DNA from: Oceaniglobus roseus
Lineage (GTDB): Bacteria > Pseudomonadota > Alphaproteobacteria > Rhodobacterales > Rhodobacteraceae
NCBI RefSeq assembly: GCF_002869745.1
Contig: NZ_PNOS01000025.1
Coordinates: forward strand, 1 to 64,000
Length of the DNA stretch: 64,000 nucleotides
Direction: 5' to 3'
Position numbers and translations under genes: made by a program. This document shows, one piece after another, positions 18,015 to 29,154 of this stretch. The first letter of the stretch is position 1. Every line of letters starts with the position of its first letter. A model generated the notes under the pieces. That model was not told the origin of the DNA. It worked only from the letters and a program-made list of their open reading frames with translations, and searched no databases.

Positions 18015-18870
18015 ACATGTCCGCCTCTACGAGATGGCCCCCCGCGACGGGTTGCAGAACGAGAAGGCGCAGGTCGCCACCGCCGACAAGATCCGCCTTG
18101 TGAACCTGCTGTCGGACACGGGTCTGAGCCATATCGAGGTGACGAGCTTCGTCAGTCCGAAATGGGTGCCGCAGATGGCGGACGCCGCCGAAGTGATGGA
18201 CGGCATCCGCCGCCGGCCCGGCGTGACCTACGGCGCGCTCACCCCGAACATGACGGGGTTCGAGGCGGCGCTTGCGGCGAAGGCGAACGAGGTCGCCGTC
18301 TTCGCCTCGGCCTCCGAGGGCTTCTCGAAGGCGAACATCAACTGCACCGTGGCCGAGAGCCTGCGCCGCTTCCCGCCGGTGCTGGAGGCGGCGTTCCTCC
18401 ATGGCATCCCGGTGCGCGGCTATGTCTCCTGCGTCACCGACTGCCCCTACGACGGCCCCGTCGCCCCGGAGGACACCGCCCGCGTCGCAAGGGCGCTCTG
18501 GGACATGGGCTGTCACGAGATCTCGCTTGGCGACACCATCGGCCGGGCGACGCCGGGCACCGCGCGGGCGATGCTCGAGGCGGTGCTGGACCACGTCCCG
18601 GCCGACCGGCTGGCGGGGCATTTCCACGACACCGGCGGCCGCGCGCTCGACAACATCGAGGCGGCGCTCGGCCTTGGCGTCAGGATCTTCGACGCGGCGG
18701 CGGGGGGGCTGGGCGGCTGCCCCCATGCGCCGGGCGCGGCGGGCAACGTCGCGACCGAGCGGGTGGTGGAGATGCTGGAGGCTCTCGGCTATGCCACCGG
18801 CATCGACCGCGAGAAACTTGCCGTCGCCGCCGCCTTCGCCCGCAGCCTGAGGAGCGCCGGAACGCCATGA
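18007..18870 (+). CDS. mvaB: Hydroxymethylglutaryl-CoA lyase
   Basis: 287 residues. Last step of leucine degradation: HMG-CoA to acetyl-CoA plus acetoacetate. It has the DRE-TIM-type opening LYEMAPRDGLQNEK (metal-binding RD), SFVSPKWVPQMADA and the lyase signature region GGLGGCPHAPGAAGNV with the conserved cysteine. Overlaps mccA by 8 bases and liuC by 4 (ATGA), a tightly coupled operon. Confidence 0.94.
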   Translation: MPEHVRLYEMAPRDGLQNEKAQVATADKIRLVNLLSDTGLSHIEVTSFVSPKWVPQMADAAEVMDGIRRRPGVTYGALTPNMTGFEAALAAKANEVAVFASASEGFSKANINCTVAESLRRFPPVLEAAFLHGIPVRGYVSCVTDCPYDGPVAPEDTARVARALWDMGCHEISLGDTIGRATPGTARAMLEAVLDHVPADRLAGHFHDTGGRALDNIEAALGLGVRIFDAAAGGLGGCPHAPGAAGNVATERVVEMLEALGYATGIDREKLAVAAAFARSLRSAGTP

Positions 18871-19670
18871 CCTACGACACCCTCCTGGTCGACCGCGACG
18901 CCCGCGGCGTCGCCCGCGTGACCCTGAACCTGCCCGGGAAGCGCAACGCCATGTCGGGGCGGATGATCGAGGAACTGACCCACCTGGCGGGCCACCTCGC
19001 CACCGCGCCAGAAACCCGGGTGATCGTGCTGGAGGGTGCGGGAAAGGTGTTCTGCGCGGGTGGAGACCTGGCCTGGATGCAGGCGCAGACCGCCGCCGAC
19101 CGGGCGACGCGGATCGCCGAGGCGCGGAAGCTGGCCCTGATGCTGAGGGCGCTGAACGAGCTGCCGGTGCCGCTGATCTCGGTGCTGCACGGCGGGGCCT
19201 TCGGCGGCGGCGTCGGTCTGGCCTGCGTCAGCGACGTGGCGCTTGCGGCGCGGGACTGCCGCTTCGGGCTGACCGAGACGCGGCTGGGGCTGATCCCGGC
19301 CACCATCGGCCCCTATGTCGTCGCCCGCATGGGCGAGGGGAAGGCGCGGCGGGTGTTCATGTCGTCCCGCCTGTTCGGCGCGGAGGAGGCGCGGGACCTC
19401 GGCATCGTCGCCGGGCTGTTCGAGGCCGCGGAGCGCGAGGCCGCGGTGGCAGCCGAGGTCGATCCCTACCTCTCGGTCGCACCGGGCGCGGTCGCGGCCG
19501 CCAAGGCGCTGGCCCGCAGCCTCGGGCCGCGGATCGACGACGCGGTGATCGAGTCCACGATCGCCCGCCTCGCCGACACCTGGGAGGGGGAGGAGGCGGC
19601 CCACGGCATCGCCGCCTTCCTCGACCGCAGGCCGGCGCGCTGGTCCGGGGAGGGGGGCGGGCAGGGGTGA
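18867..19670 (+). CDS. liuC: Enoyl-CoA hydratase family, probable methylglutaconyl-CoA hydratase
   Basis: 267 residues of the crotonase superfamily. GAGKVFCAGGDLAWM forms the first oxyanion-hole loop and GGAFGGGVGLACVSD the second; FGLTETRLGLIPATIGPYV carries the conserved glutamate. Position after MCC and overlapping HMG-CoA lyase points to hydration of 3-methylglutaconyl-CoA, the missing step between them. Family membership is seen; the exact substrate is inferred from context. It closes the operon. No isovaleryl-CoA dehydrogenase gene is in the window. Confidence 0.86.
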   Translation: MTYDTLLVDRDARGVARVTLNLPGKRNAMSGRMIEELTHLAGHLATAPETRVIVLEGAGKVFCAGGDLAWMQAQTAADRATRIAEARKLALMLRALNELPVPLISVLHGGAFGGGVGLACVSDVALAARDCRFGLTETRLGLIPATIGPYVVARMGEGKARRVFMSSRLFGAEEARDLGIVAGLFEAAEREAAVAAEVDPYLSVAPGAVAAAKALARSLGPRIDDAVIESTIARLADTWEGEEAAHGIAAFLDRRPARWSGEGGGQG

Positions 19671-19880
19671 GCGGTCGGCTTCGCGCGGGGCCGGCGGCTG
19701 GACTCGCCTTCGGCTTCGCCCACCCGCCGACCCCGCGCGCCTTGGGGAGCCGCTTCTCGGCGGGAACCTGCCTCCGGAGACGGTCGGCAAGGCGCCTTTG
19801 CCGCCGATGCCGGTCCGGCCGGAACACCTCTGTCGGGGACCACGTTCGGGAACATAACGTCATCCCAAGGGAGCATCCCC

Positions 19881-20225
19881 ATGAAGACCGCCATCCTCAC
19901 CGCCGCCCTCGCCCTCGCCACCGCGCTGCCCGCCGTCGCGCAGGACGAGCCGATGCCGTCCACCACCCTCTGCGGCGACTACCTGACCATGACCCGCGAG
20001 CAGCAGCTTGCCGGTCTCACCTCGCTTCGGGTCGACGAAGGCGAGGTCGGCGGCAGCAACGCCACCGCCGACGCCTCGGACGCGAACGACGCCGCCGACA
20101 CCAACGCGGGCATGGAGCCCGAGTCGCAGGAAGAGATGGAGGCCAGCGTCGACGCGCTGATCGCCAAGTGCGAGACCAACCCGAACCTGATGGCGTCCCA
20201 GGCGCTGGTCGACGTCAGCAAGTGA
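19881..20225 (+). CDS. Small periplasmic HdeA-like protein
   Basis: 114 residues with a signal peptide (MKTAILTAALALATALPAVA). The mature part has two cysteines, in TTLCGDYLTMTREQQ and ALIAKCETNPN, spaced as in the HdeA family of acid-activated periplasmic chaperones. An acidic Asn/Asp/Ala linker of about 40 residues lies between them. HdeA-type function is plausible but the similarity is short. AAGGGAG precedes the ATG. Stands alone and is followed by a strong terminator. Confidence 0.7.
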   Translation: MKTAILTAALALATALPAVAQDEPMPSTTLCGDYLTMTREQQLAGLTSLRVDEGEVGGSNATADASDANDAADTNAGMEPESQEEMEASVDALIAKCETNPNLMASQALVDVSK

Positions 20226-20267
20226 CGGAAGGCTCCGGCGGCGACAGGCTGCCGGAGGCAAGGATCC

Positions 20268-20302
20268 GGCCCGGTGCGCCTGCGAGGCGCCCCGGGCCTT
20301 TT
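20268..20302 (+). terminator. Rho-independent terminator after the HdeA-like gene
   Basis: GC-rich stem (GGCCCGG... / ...CCGGGCC, extended inside by TGCGCCT/AGGCGCC) followed by TTTT. The geometry is that of an intrinsic terminator. Confidence 0.75.
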
Positions 20303-20408
20303 CGTGTCGGCCCGGTCTTTTCGATACCGGCACCGGCGACTCCGCGTTTCCCTTCCGGACGCAATGCTTCTAGCCTCGGGGGAGAGGGATCAGGACGGGG
20401 CAGGAGAC

Positions 20409-21488
20409 ATGGACGCATTCGCAAACCCCTGGCGCGGTCACGGTCTGCCCGCGGACAGGTTGCCGTCGGATCTGCCCTTTCCTGCCGCGGATGCAGGCCC
20501 GCCGCTGGCCCTTCTGGCGCGCTGTCCCGCTGCCGCGGCAACGCCGCTGACGCAGGCTCCCGCCCTGGCCGGGCGGTTCGGCCTGGCCGGGCTTGCGGTG
20601 AAGGACGAACGCGGCCGCATGGGTCTGGGCAGTTTCAAGGCGCTTGGCGCCGCCTATGTCATCGCCCATCTCGCCGCCGCGGCGGGCGGTCGGCTGGAGG
20701 GAGAGACCTTCGCCACGGCGAGCGCAGGCAACCATGGCCTGTCGGTGGCCGCGGGGGCGCGCGTCTTCGGGGCGCGGGCCGTGGTGTTCATCGCCGCCAG
20801 CGTGCCCGAGAGCTTCGCCGCCCGGCTGGCCGCCGAGGGGGCGGAGGTGGTGCGCGCCGGGGCGGATTATGCCGCCAGCATGGCGGCGGCCGAGCGGTCG
20901 GCGGCGCAGAACGGCTGGACCCTGCTGTCGGACAGCTCCTGGCCCGGATACGTCGAGCTGCCGCACCGGCTGATGGAGGGCTACCTGGTGATGGCGCAGG
21001 AGATCGCGGAGGCGGCGGAGGAGCCGCCGAGCCACGTCTTCCTCCAGGCGGGGGTCGGCGGCATGGCGGCGGCGGTGGCGGCGCTGCTCCGCCGGGCCTG
21101 GGGGGAGGCGCCGCACATCGCCGTGGTGGAACCCGCGCTGGCGCCGGCCCTGATCGAAAGCGTCCGGGCCGGGCGCCCGGTCGTCTCCGAGGGCGGCGAA
21201 TCGGCCATGGGACGGCTCGACTGCAAGGAACCCTCGCTGATCGCCCTGGCAGGACTGGCCCGCGACGCCGACAGTTTCCTGACGATCACCGAGGAGGAGG
21301 CCGCGGCCGCGCTGCCGGTGCTCGCGGCGGCGGGGTTCGAGACCTCGGCCTCGGGCGGCGCGGGGCTGGCGGCGCTGATGGCGCTGGCGGAGCACGCGGA
21401 CGCGGACTCGGACCGGGCGCGGGTGCGCGAGCTGCTGGGACTGGGCCCGCGGTCCCGCGCGCTCTGCATCCTGAGCGAGGGCGCATGA
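20409..21488 (+). CDS. PLP-dependent lyase, diaminopropionate ammonia-lyase/EutB-like
   Basis: 359 residues, fold-type II PLP enzyme. GLGSFKALGAAYV contains the PLP lysine (Lys77), SAGNHG is the phosphate-side loop and QAGVGGMAAAVAA the glycine-rich phosphate-binding loop; KEPS and SGGAGLAAL follow as in diaminopropionate ammonia-lyases. Such enzymes deaminate 2,3-diaminopropionate or hydroxy-amino acids. EutB of ectoine-utilisation operons is a relative, and the two downstream genes resemble EutD and EutA. ATG 20409 has GGAG close upstream. Overlaps the next gene by 4 bases (ATGA). Confidence 0.8.
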   Translation: MDAFANPWRGHGLPADRLPSDLPFPAADAGPPLALLARCPAAAATPLTQAPALAGRFGLAGLAVKDERGRMGLGSFKALGAAYVIAHLAAAAGGRLEGETFATASAGNHGLSVAAGARVFGARAVVFIAASVPESFAARLAAEGAEVVRAGADYAASMAAAERSAAQNGWTLLSDSSWPGYVELPHRLMEGYLVMAQEIAEAAEEPPSHVFLQAGVGGMAAAVAALLRRAWGEAPHIAVVEPALAPALIESVRAGRPVVSEGGESAMGRLDCKEPSLIALAGLARDADSFLTITEEEAAAALPVLAAAGFETSASGGAGLAALMALAEHADADSDRARVRELLGLGPRSRALCILSEGA

Positions 21489-22615
21489 GCGTCTTTCCCG
21501 TGGCCGAGTACCGCGCCCGGCTGGCCCGCGCGCAGGGGGCGATGGCCGGGGCCGGGCTGACCGCGCTGCTGCTGACGACCGAGCCCGAGGTGCGCTATTT
21601 CACCGGCTTCCTGACGCGGTTCTGGGAAAGCCCGACCCGTCCGTGGTTCGTGGTCGTTCCGGCGGCGGGCGATCCGGTGGCGGTGATCCCCTCGATCGGG
21701 GCGCCGCTGATGGCGCGCGGCTGGCTGACCGACATCCGCACCTGGGTCTCGCCCGATCCGGCGAACGACGGCATCCCGCTTCTCGCCGAGACCCTGCGCG
21801 AGAAGGGCGGGGCGCGCATCGGTCTGCCGTCCGGGCCGGAGACCCACGTCAGGATCCCGCTCGAGTCCTTCCGGGCGCTGACCGCCGCCGTCGCCCCGGC
21901 GCGGCTGGGCGGCGACGGCGGGCTGATGGCGCGGCTGCGCGCGGTGAAGTCCCCGGCCGAGATCGCGCTGATCCGCTCCGCCTGCGCCATCGCCGGGCGT
22001 GCCTTCGCCCGGGTGCCCGAGATCGCCCGCCCCGGCGTGCCGCTGTCGCAGGTGTTCCGCGACTTCCAGTGTCTCGCGCTGGCCGAGGGGGCGGACTGGG
22101 TGCCCTACCTCGCCGGCGGCGCGGGACCGCGGGGGCAGGGCGACGTGATCTCGCCCGCCACCGACGCGCCGCTCGCCGCGGGCGATGTGCTGATGCTCGA
22201 CACCGGGCTGGTGAAGGGCGGTTATTTCTGCGACTTCGACCGGAATTTCGCCCTTGGCCCCGTGACGCGGGAGATCGACGACGCCTACAGGACCCTGATC
22301 GAGGCGACCCGTGCCGCCTTCGGCGCCGCCCGCCCGGGCGCCACGGCCCGCGACCTCTACGCGGTGATGGAGGGCTTCCTGCACACCGGCGGGCAGGGGC
22401 GGCTGGGCCACGGGCTCGGGATGCAGCTGACCGAGGGGTTGTCGCTGATCGCCGCCGACCCGACGCCGCTGGAGCCCGGCATGGTGCTGACGCTGGAGCC
22501 CTGGATCGCCACCGGGCCGGGCAGCCTGCTGGTGCACGAGGAGAACATCGTCATCACCGGGGGCGGTGCCGAGTGGCTGACGTCGCCCGCCCCCGAAACC
22601 CTGCCGAGGATCTGA
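21485..22615 (+). CDS. M24 family aminopeptidase/hydrolase (ectoine hydrolase/Xaa-Pro peptidase-like)
   Basis: 376 residues. A creatinase-type N-terminal domain (VRYFTGFLTRFWESP) is followed by the pita-bread domain, with all five metal ligands visible: Asp in MLDTGL, Asp in FCDFDRNF, His in RLGHGLGMQ, Glu in TLEPWIA and Glu in VHEENIV. It hydrolyses an amide or peptide bond. Ectoine hydrolase (DoeA/EutD) is a close relative and sits beside EutB- and EutA-like proteins in other genomes; here the substrate is uncertain. Coupled to the PLP lyase by ATGA. Confidence 0.82.
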   Translation: MSVFPVAEYRARLARAQGAMAGAGLTALLLTTEPEVRYFTGFLTRFWESPTRPWFVVVPAAGDPVAVIPSIGAPLMARGWLTDIRTWVSPDPANDGIPLLAETLREKGGARIGLPSGPETHVRIPLESFRALTAAVAPARLGGDGGLMARLRAVKSPAEIALIRSACAIAGRAFARVPEIARPGVPLSQVFRDFQCLALAEGADWVPYLAGGAGPRGQGDVISPATDAPLAAGDVLMLDTGLVKGGYFCDFDRNFALGPVTREIDDAYRTLIEATRAAFGAARPGATARDLYAVMEGFLHTGGQGRLGHGLGMQLTEGLSLIAADPTPLEPGMVLTLEPWIATGPGSLLVHEENIVITGGGAEWLTSPAPETLPRI

Positions 22616-22624
22616 GGAAAGACA

Positions 22625-23344
22625 ATGGCTTATCCCTACGACCTGATCGGTCCCCACGGGGACAGGACGCTGGGCCTGATCGTGCTGAAGTCCGACGAGA
22701 CGATCGAGCCCGACTTCCGCCGCCTGTTCCCCTCGCCGAAGACCGCGCTCTACGTCAGCCGGGTCGAGAGCGCGCCGGAAGTCACCCGCGACACGCTGGC
22801 GATGATGGAGGACGACCTGCCCGCCGCCGCCGGGCTGATGCCCGAGTCGGTGCAGTTCCACGCCGTCGGCTACGGCTGCACCTCCGGCACCTCGGTCATC
22901 GGCGCGGCGCGGATCGCCGAACTGGTCTCGGCGGGCTGCCGGACCGAGGCCGTGACCGAACCCGTCTCGGGTCTCGTCGCTGCCTGCCGGGCGAAGGGGA
23001 TCACCCGGCTCGCCTTCCTGTCACCCTACATCGAGCCAGTGAGCCGCAGGCTGCGCACGGTGCTGTCGGACCAGGGCATCGCCACGCCGGTCTTCGGCTC
23101 CTTCGACGAGGCGCGGGAGGCGGCCGTGGCGCGGATCTCGCCCGACGCCGTCCGCAACGCGGCGCAGGATCTGGCGGGGCAGGGGGAGGTCGACGGCATC
23201 TTCATGTCCTGCACCAACCTGCGCACGCTGGACGTGATCCCCGGGTTGAAGGAGGAACTCGGCATGCCGGTGCTGTCGAGCAACCTGGTGCTGGCTTGGC
23301 ACATGGCCCAACTGACCGGGGCGGAGACGGCGGCGGCGATCTGA
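22625..23344 (+). CDS. Asp/Glu racemase superfamily, maleate isomerase/EutA-like
   Basis: 239 residues. Two active-site cysteine motifs are present, GYGCTSGTSVIG and IFMSCTNLRTLD, one in each half, as in maleate cis-trans isomerases, arylmalonate decarboxylases and EutA. RBS GAGGAAAG lies 5-12 bases upstream. Third gene of the PLP lyase/M24/racemase cassette. It may interconvert stereoisomers of an intermediate; the substrate is unknown. Confidence 0.84.
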   Translation: MAYPYDLIGPHGDRTLGLIVLKSDETIEPDFRRLFPSPKTALYVSRVESAPEVTRDTLAMMEDDLPAAAGLMPESVQFHAVGYGCTSGTSVIGAARIAELVSAGCRTEAVTEPVSGLVAACRAKGITRLAFLSPYIEPVSRRLRTVLSDQGIATPVFGSFDEAREAAVARISPDAVRNAAQDLAGQGEVDGIFMSCTNLRTLDVIPGLKEELGMPVLSSNLVLAWHMAQLTGAETAAAI

Positions 23345-23413
23345 GGCGCCGGGTGTTGCGCCTGGAAAGAGTGGGCCGGTTCGAACGGCTGGACGACTGC
23401 GAAGGGATGATGG

Positions 23414-23839
23414 ATGAACGATCCGGCACTCGGACGGTGCCTCTGCGGCGCCGTATCGTTCCGCGTCAGCGGGGCGTTCGAGCATTTCTTCCTCTGCCAC
23501 TGCGGGCGGTGTCGCAAGGACAGCGGCTCGGTCCATTCGGCCAACCTGTTCTCGTCCACCGCGACGCTCGAATGGCAGTCGGGCGAGGATCACGTCACGA
23601 CGTTCGGCCTTCCCGGCTCGCGGCACGTCAAGTGCTTCTGCGCGCGCTGCGGTTCGGCGCTGCCTTACGTCCAGCCGGATCCCGCAGCGCTCGTGGTTCC
23701 GGCCGGATCGCTCGATGGCCCGATCCATCTGCGACCGGAGGCACACATCTGCTTCGCAAGCCGCGCGGAATGGGAGGACGATCTTGCTGCCCTGCCGCGG
23801 CTCGACGGGCTTCCGGGCCAGAACCTGCCGCCTGACTGA
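23414..23839 (+). CDS. GFA family protein (glutathione-dependent formaldehyde-activating enzyme-like)
   Basis: 141 residues with the Zn-binding CENP-V/GFA fold: RCLCGAV (Cys9, Cys11), CHCGRCRK and CFCARCGSALPY supply the cysteine ligands, and VPAGSLD is a family signature. Family members bind zinc and in a few cases catalyse formation of S-hydroxymethylglutathione; most are uncharacterised. It follows the racemase by 69 bases and could be independent. Ends at a shared terminator with pnp. Confidence 0.88.
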   Translation: MNDPALGRCLCGAVSFRVSGAFEHFFLCHCGRCRKDSGSVHSANLFSSTATLEWQSGEDHVTTFGLPGSRHVKCFCARCGSALPYVQPDPAALVVPAGSLDGPIHLRPEAHICFASRAEWEDDLAALPRLDGLPGQNLPPD

Positions 23840-23848
23840 AAATGCGAA

Positions 23849-23872
23849 GGCCCCGGCGTTTCCGCCGGGGCC
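23849..23872. terminator. Bidirectional terminator between the GFA gene and pnp
   Basis: Perfect 10-bp stem GGCCCCGGCG / CGCCGGGGCC with TTTC loop, placed between convergent genes. AAAA-rich sequence before it gives T-rich sequence after the stem on the minus strand, so it best fits termination of pnp. Confidence 0.75.
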
Positions 23873-23898
23873 CCGCGATGTTCCGGACGGGAGGGCGC

Positions 23899-26031
<2,133 letters not shown>

Positions 26032-26506
26032 CGGTGTTCCTCAAACAGGCCCGCAGGCCATTGCGTAGGGGGCGCATTCCCCCTGACTCCGGTATCTTCT
26101 TTGTCGGGCGCTGGAGTCCGGGCGCCGGATTTTCAGATTGTGCGGCCCTATACGACTTTCGCCCTGATGGAAAGGTTCTTGATCGTCACGTCTTTCGGCG
26201 GCCCCTGGGCCTTTCGGGCGGTTTCGCGCGGGGCGGGCGGGCAGCGCGCGCCGTGACGCTCCAGCCGCCGGAGGCCATGGCGGTACTCCGCCCGCCCGGC
26301 TCGCGCCGAGGCTGCGGTTCTCGATCACCTTGCCGCCGCAGGATCGACCGGGCCCAGGGCTGACGGTCGGAGAGGGCGAGCGCGGGAAGGTCGGCCACGG
26401 CGGAACCCATGTGCAGGATGGCGCGCTTCGGGGGCTCCGGGCTTGAGCAACGGGCCGCAGCGCCCCACCTTCACGCCATGGCATCCACAACCCCACGGAG
26501 TCTCCC
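26032..26506. other. 475-bp gene-free region upstream of pnp
   Basis: Should contain the divergent promoters of pnp and of the SDR gene. Small open frames exist on both strands (for example 26186-26410 minus) but are Arg/Pro-rich with no recognisable domain. I see no structured RNA that I can name. Confidence 0.5.
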
Positions 26507-27283
26507 ATGTCCAACACGGCTCTCGTCACCGGTGCATCGTCCGGCATCGGCAAGGAAATCGCCCGCCTGCACGCGGAAAAGGGCGGCGACCTGATCATCA
26601 CCGCGCGGAGCGCCGGGGCGCTGGAGGCGCTGAAGGCCGAGCTGGAACCGGCGCACCAGGTGAAGGTCCATGTGTTCCCGCTGGACCTCGGGGCCGAGGG
26701 CGGGGCGCAGGAACTCTACGACAAGGTGAAGGCCGCGGGGCTGGCGGTCGACATCCTGGTGAACAACGCGGGGTTCGGCGGCCACGGCCTGCACACCGAG
26801 CGGGCGCTGGCCGACGAACTGGCGATGATCGACCTGAACGTGAAGGCGCTGGTGACGCTGACCCACGCCTTCGCGAGGGACATGGTGGCACGGGGCGGCG
26901 GGCGGATCCTGAACGTCGGCTCCAGCGCGGGCTTCATGCCGGGGCCCTACCAGGCGGTCTATTTCGCCACCAAGGCCTTCGTCGCCTCGTTCAGCCAGGC
27001 GATCGACCAGGAACTGCGCGACAAGGGCGTGACCTGCACCGTCCTGGCCCCCGGCTATGTCGAGACGGGCTTCGCCAAGGCGGCGAACCTGGAAGGCACC
27101 GGGCTGGTGTCGGGCGGCGGCGCGACGGCGCGCTCGGTCGCCAAGGAGGGCTACGACGCCATGCGCCGCGGCGCGCTGGTGGCGTTCAACGAGGGCAGGA
27201 TCGACTTCGCGGCGAACTGGCTGATCCCGCTGCTGCCGCGCCGCGCCGTGCTGAAGATGGTCGAGAAGATGCAGAAGAAGTGA
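26507..27283 (+). CDS. Short-chain dehydrogenase/reductase (SDR)
   Basis: 258 residues, classical SDR. TGASSGIG at 8-15 binds NAD(P), NNAG at 86-89, and the catalytic set is Asn111, Ser139, Tyr152 and Lys156 (YFATKAF). The Arg in ITARS after the second strand favours NADP(H). The closest general type is DltE/YqjQ-like SDRs; the substrate is unknown. It is placed on the opposite strand between rpsO and pnp, which are usually adjacent. Confidence 0.9.
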   Translation: MSNTALVTGASSGIGKEIARLHAEKGGDLIITARSAGALEALKAELEPAHQVKVHVFPLDLGAEGGAQELYDKVKAAGLAVDILVNNAGFGGHGLHTERALADELAMIDLNVKALVTLTHAFARDMVARGGGRILNVGSSAGFMPGPYQAVYFATKAFVASFSQAIDQELRDKGVTCTVLAPGYVETGFAKAANLEGTGLVSGGGATARSVAKEGYDAMRRGALVAFNEGRIDFAANWLIPLLPRRAVLKMVEKMQKK

Positions 27284-27299
27284 CGCCCCCCGGAAACGA

Positions 27300-27326
27300 A
27301 AAACGCCCGCGTCGTGCGGGCGTTTT
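27300..27326. terminator. Bidirectional terminator between SDR gene and rpsO
   Basis: 11-bp perfect stem AAAACGCCCGC / GCGGGCGTTTT with a 5-base loop. A-run on one side and T-run on the other make it a textbook two-way intrinsic terminator for the convergent genes. Confidence 0.85.
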
Positions 27327-27350
27327 CCTGAACTCTGCGCGGGCTGCGGC

Positions 27351-27620
27351 TCAGCGGCGGATGCCGAGGCTCTCGATCAGCTTGCGGTAGCGCTCTTCGT
27401 CCTTGTTCTTGGTGTAGTCCAGCAACTTGCGGCGCTGGGCGACGAGCTTCAGAAGGCCACGGCGCGAGTGGTTGTCCTTCTTGTGGGTCTTGAAGTGCTC
27501 GGTCAGGGCGGAGATGCGCGAGGTCAGGATGGCGACCTGGACTTCGGGCGAACCGGTGTCGCCCTCCTTGGTCGCGTATTCCTTCATCAGGCGGGTCTTT
27601 TCTTCGGCAGTGATCGACAT
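27351..27620 (-). CDS. rpsO: 30S ribosomal protein S15
   Basis: 89 residues, exact family length. Contains the S15 signature ([19 protein letters not shown] begins it) and ends [12 protein letters not shown]. Binds the central domain of 16S rRNA. RBS AAAGGAG lies 6 bases upstream of ATG 27620. Normally transcribed with pnp, but here the two-way terminator ends it. Confidence 0.97.
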   Translation of the reverse strand: MSITAEEKTRLMKEYATKEGDTGSPEVQVAILTSRISALTEHFKTHKKDNHSRRGLLKLVAQRRKLLDYTKNKDEERYRKLIESLGIRR

Positions 27621-27973
27621 CGGGATCTCCTTTCGGGGTCAGGGGTGATGGCGCAAGCCGGGATGTCGTCCAGCAGGGCCCGTGGAGAATGCCGCACGGA
27701 CGCGGCCCGCCGTCCCTAGAGGATTCGCGCCGCGATGGGAAGGGGGCTTGGCGCGAGATTGCCGCGCGGGCGGTGCAGGCGGCGGCGGCAGGCCGGCCTC
27801 CAGATCGCTCCACAATCCGGCCTGTCCGGTCGGGATTGTTTCGCGGCTGCCCTGAAAAAGCCACGTTTCCGAACGGCCGGTGAATTTCCATTTACTTTTC
27901 ATGTGCTTGTGGGACGATTTCGTTGTGGGCCGGGGTGGTCCATCGCGGGGGCATTTTCTTCGGAGAACTTTTC
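27621..27973. other. 353-bp region between rpsO and the first RTX gene
   Basis: Divergent promoter region. The last ~100 bases before the RTX gene are noticeably AT-richer than the surroundings (around 27840-27975), which fits a promoter, but I cannot assign boxes. No gene supported. Confidence 0.45.
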
Positions 27974-29143
27974 ATGCTCATTCTGGCAGCCGCATTGGGA
28001 GTGGTCGCGATCGGTTTCCTGATCGACGCATCCAACAACGACGACGACGAACCTGCGGCGCAGGGCCCCGAGGACGGCCAGCAACTGGCCGGCGGGTCCG
28101 ACGGCGACCTTCTGGAAGGATTCGGCGGGGCCGACACGATCGACGGCAACGGCGGCGACGACACGCTGCGCGGCGGTCCGGGGCGGGACGAGATGACCGG
28201 CGGTCCGGGCGAGGACGTCATGGCCGGCGGAGCGGGCGACGATGCCATGGCCGGGGGCGCCGGCGACGACCAGATGCGCGGCGGCCCGGGCTCCGACCTT
28301 CTTCTCGGCCTCGGCGGGGCCGACACGCTGGCGGGCGGCGGCGGCGCGGACATCCTCGACGGCGGGACGGACGCCGACCTGCTGAACGGCGGGCCGGGCA
28401 CCGACACGCTGTTCGGCGACACCGGCGCCGACACGCTCGCGGGGGGCGGCAACGACGATATCCTCGACGGCTGGGACGGCGACGACCGGGTCGACGGCGG
28501 CAGCGGTGACGACATCGCCTTCGGCGGCGCGGGCGCCGACACGATGACCGGCGGCACCGGAGACGACGGCCTGTCCGGCGGCGACGACGCCGACAGCATG
28601 GACGGCGGACAAGGGGGCGACCTGCTGTTCGGCGGTCTGGGCGCCGACACGATCTCGGGCGGCGACGGCGACGACATGCTCGTCGGCACCGCACCCGCCG
28701 AGGACATCCTGACCCTGGCGCCCACCGCCGACGCCGACACCGGCGACGCGATCGACGGCGGGCAGGGGGCCGACACGATCTTCGTCGGCCAGGGCGATAC
28801 CGTCAGCGGCGGCGCGGACGAGGACAGTTTCGTCATGGGCACCTGGGGGGCGGCGGGGGCGCCCGCGGCCTCGATCATCGATTTCGCGGCCGGGGAGGAT
28901 GCGCTGGTGCTGGCCTACGATCCGGCGCTGACCCCGGCGCCGGTGCTTGCCGTCGACTACGCGGCGGGCAGCAGCGACGCGATCATCAGCGTCGACGGCG
29001 TCACGGTGGCGACCGTACTGAACGCCCCGGGGCTGACCCCCGACGACATCGCGCTGGTCGAGCAGGTCTATACCGATGCGGCGGCCCTTGGCGCGACCGC
29101 CGCGGCGACATCCGGCGGGACGGGGGCATCCGCGCCGGTCTGA
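27974..29143 (+). CDS. RTX-repeat calcium-binding protein with N-terminal membrane segment (paralogue 1)
   Basis: 389 residues. Starts with one hydrophobic helix (MLILAAALGVVAIGFLI) followed by an Asp-rich patch (NNDDDEP). From about residue 50 to 280 it is built of nonapeptide RTX repeats (GGxGxDxLxx, e.g. GGADTIDGNGGDDTLRGG), which wind calcium into a parallel beta-roll. The C-terminal ~120 residues have IIDFAAGEDALVLAYDP and ISVDGVTVATVLNAPG, matching the end of the second RTX protein at 30188. ATG 27974 has GGAG 9 bases upstream. No type I secretion genes are in the window; an N-anchored, periplasm- or surface-exposed protein is inferred. Confidence 0.85.
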   Translation: MLILAAALGVVAIGFLIDASNNDDDEPAAQGPEDGQQLAGGSDGDLLEGFGGADTIDGNGGDDTLRGGPGRDEMTGGPGEDVMAGGAGDDAMAGGAGDDQMRGGPGSDLLLGLGGADTLAGGGGADILDGGTDADLLNGGPGTDTLFGDTGADTLAGGGNDDILDGWDGDDRVDGGSGDDIAFGGAGADTMTGGTGDDGLSGGDDADSMDGGQGGDLLFGGLGADTISGGDGDDMLVGTAPAEDILTLAPTADADTGDAIDGGQGADTIFVGQGDTVSGGADEDSFVMGTWGAAGAPAASIIDFAAGEDALVLAYDPALTPAPVLAVDYAAGSSDAIISVDGVTVATVLNAPGLTPDDIALVEQVYTDAAALGATAAATSGGTGASAPV

Positions 29144-29154
29144 CCGCGACCCTG

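Noticed and set aside
26186-26410. Small minus-strand frame upstream of pnp
   Set aside because: Arg/Pro-rich translation, no RBS and no recognisable family; more likely part of the pnp 5' region.
28080-28800. Regular short repeats that could be taken for a CRISPR or tandem DNA repeat
   Set aside because: They are codon-level repeats of the RTX nonapeptide, of variable sequence and in frame with a protein; no spacers and no cas genes.
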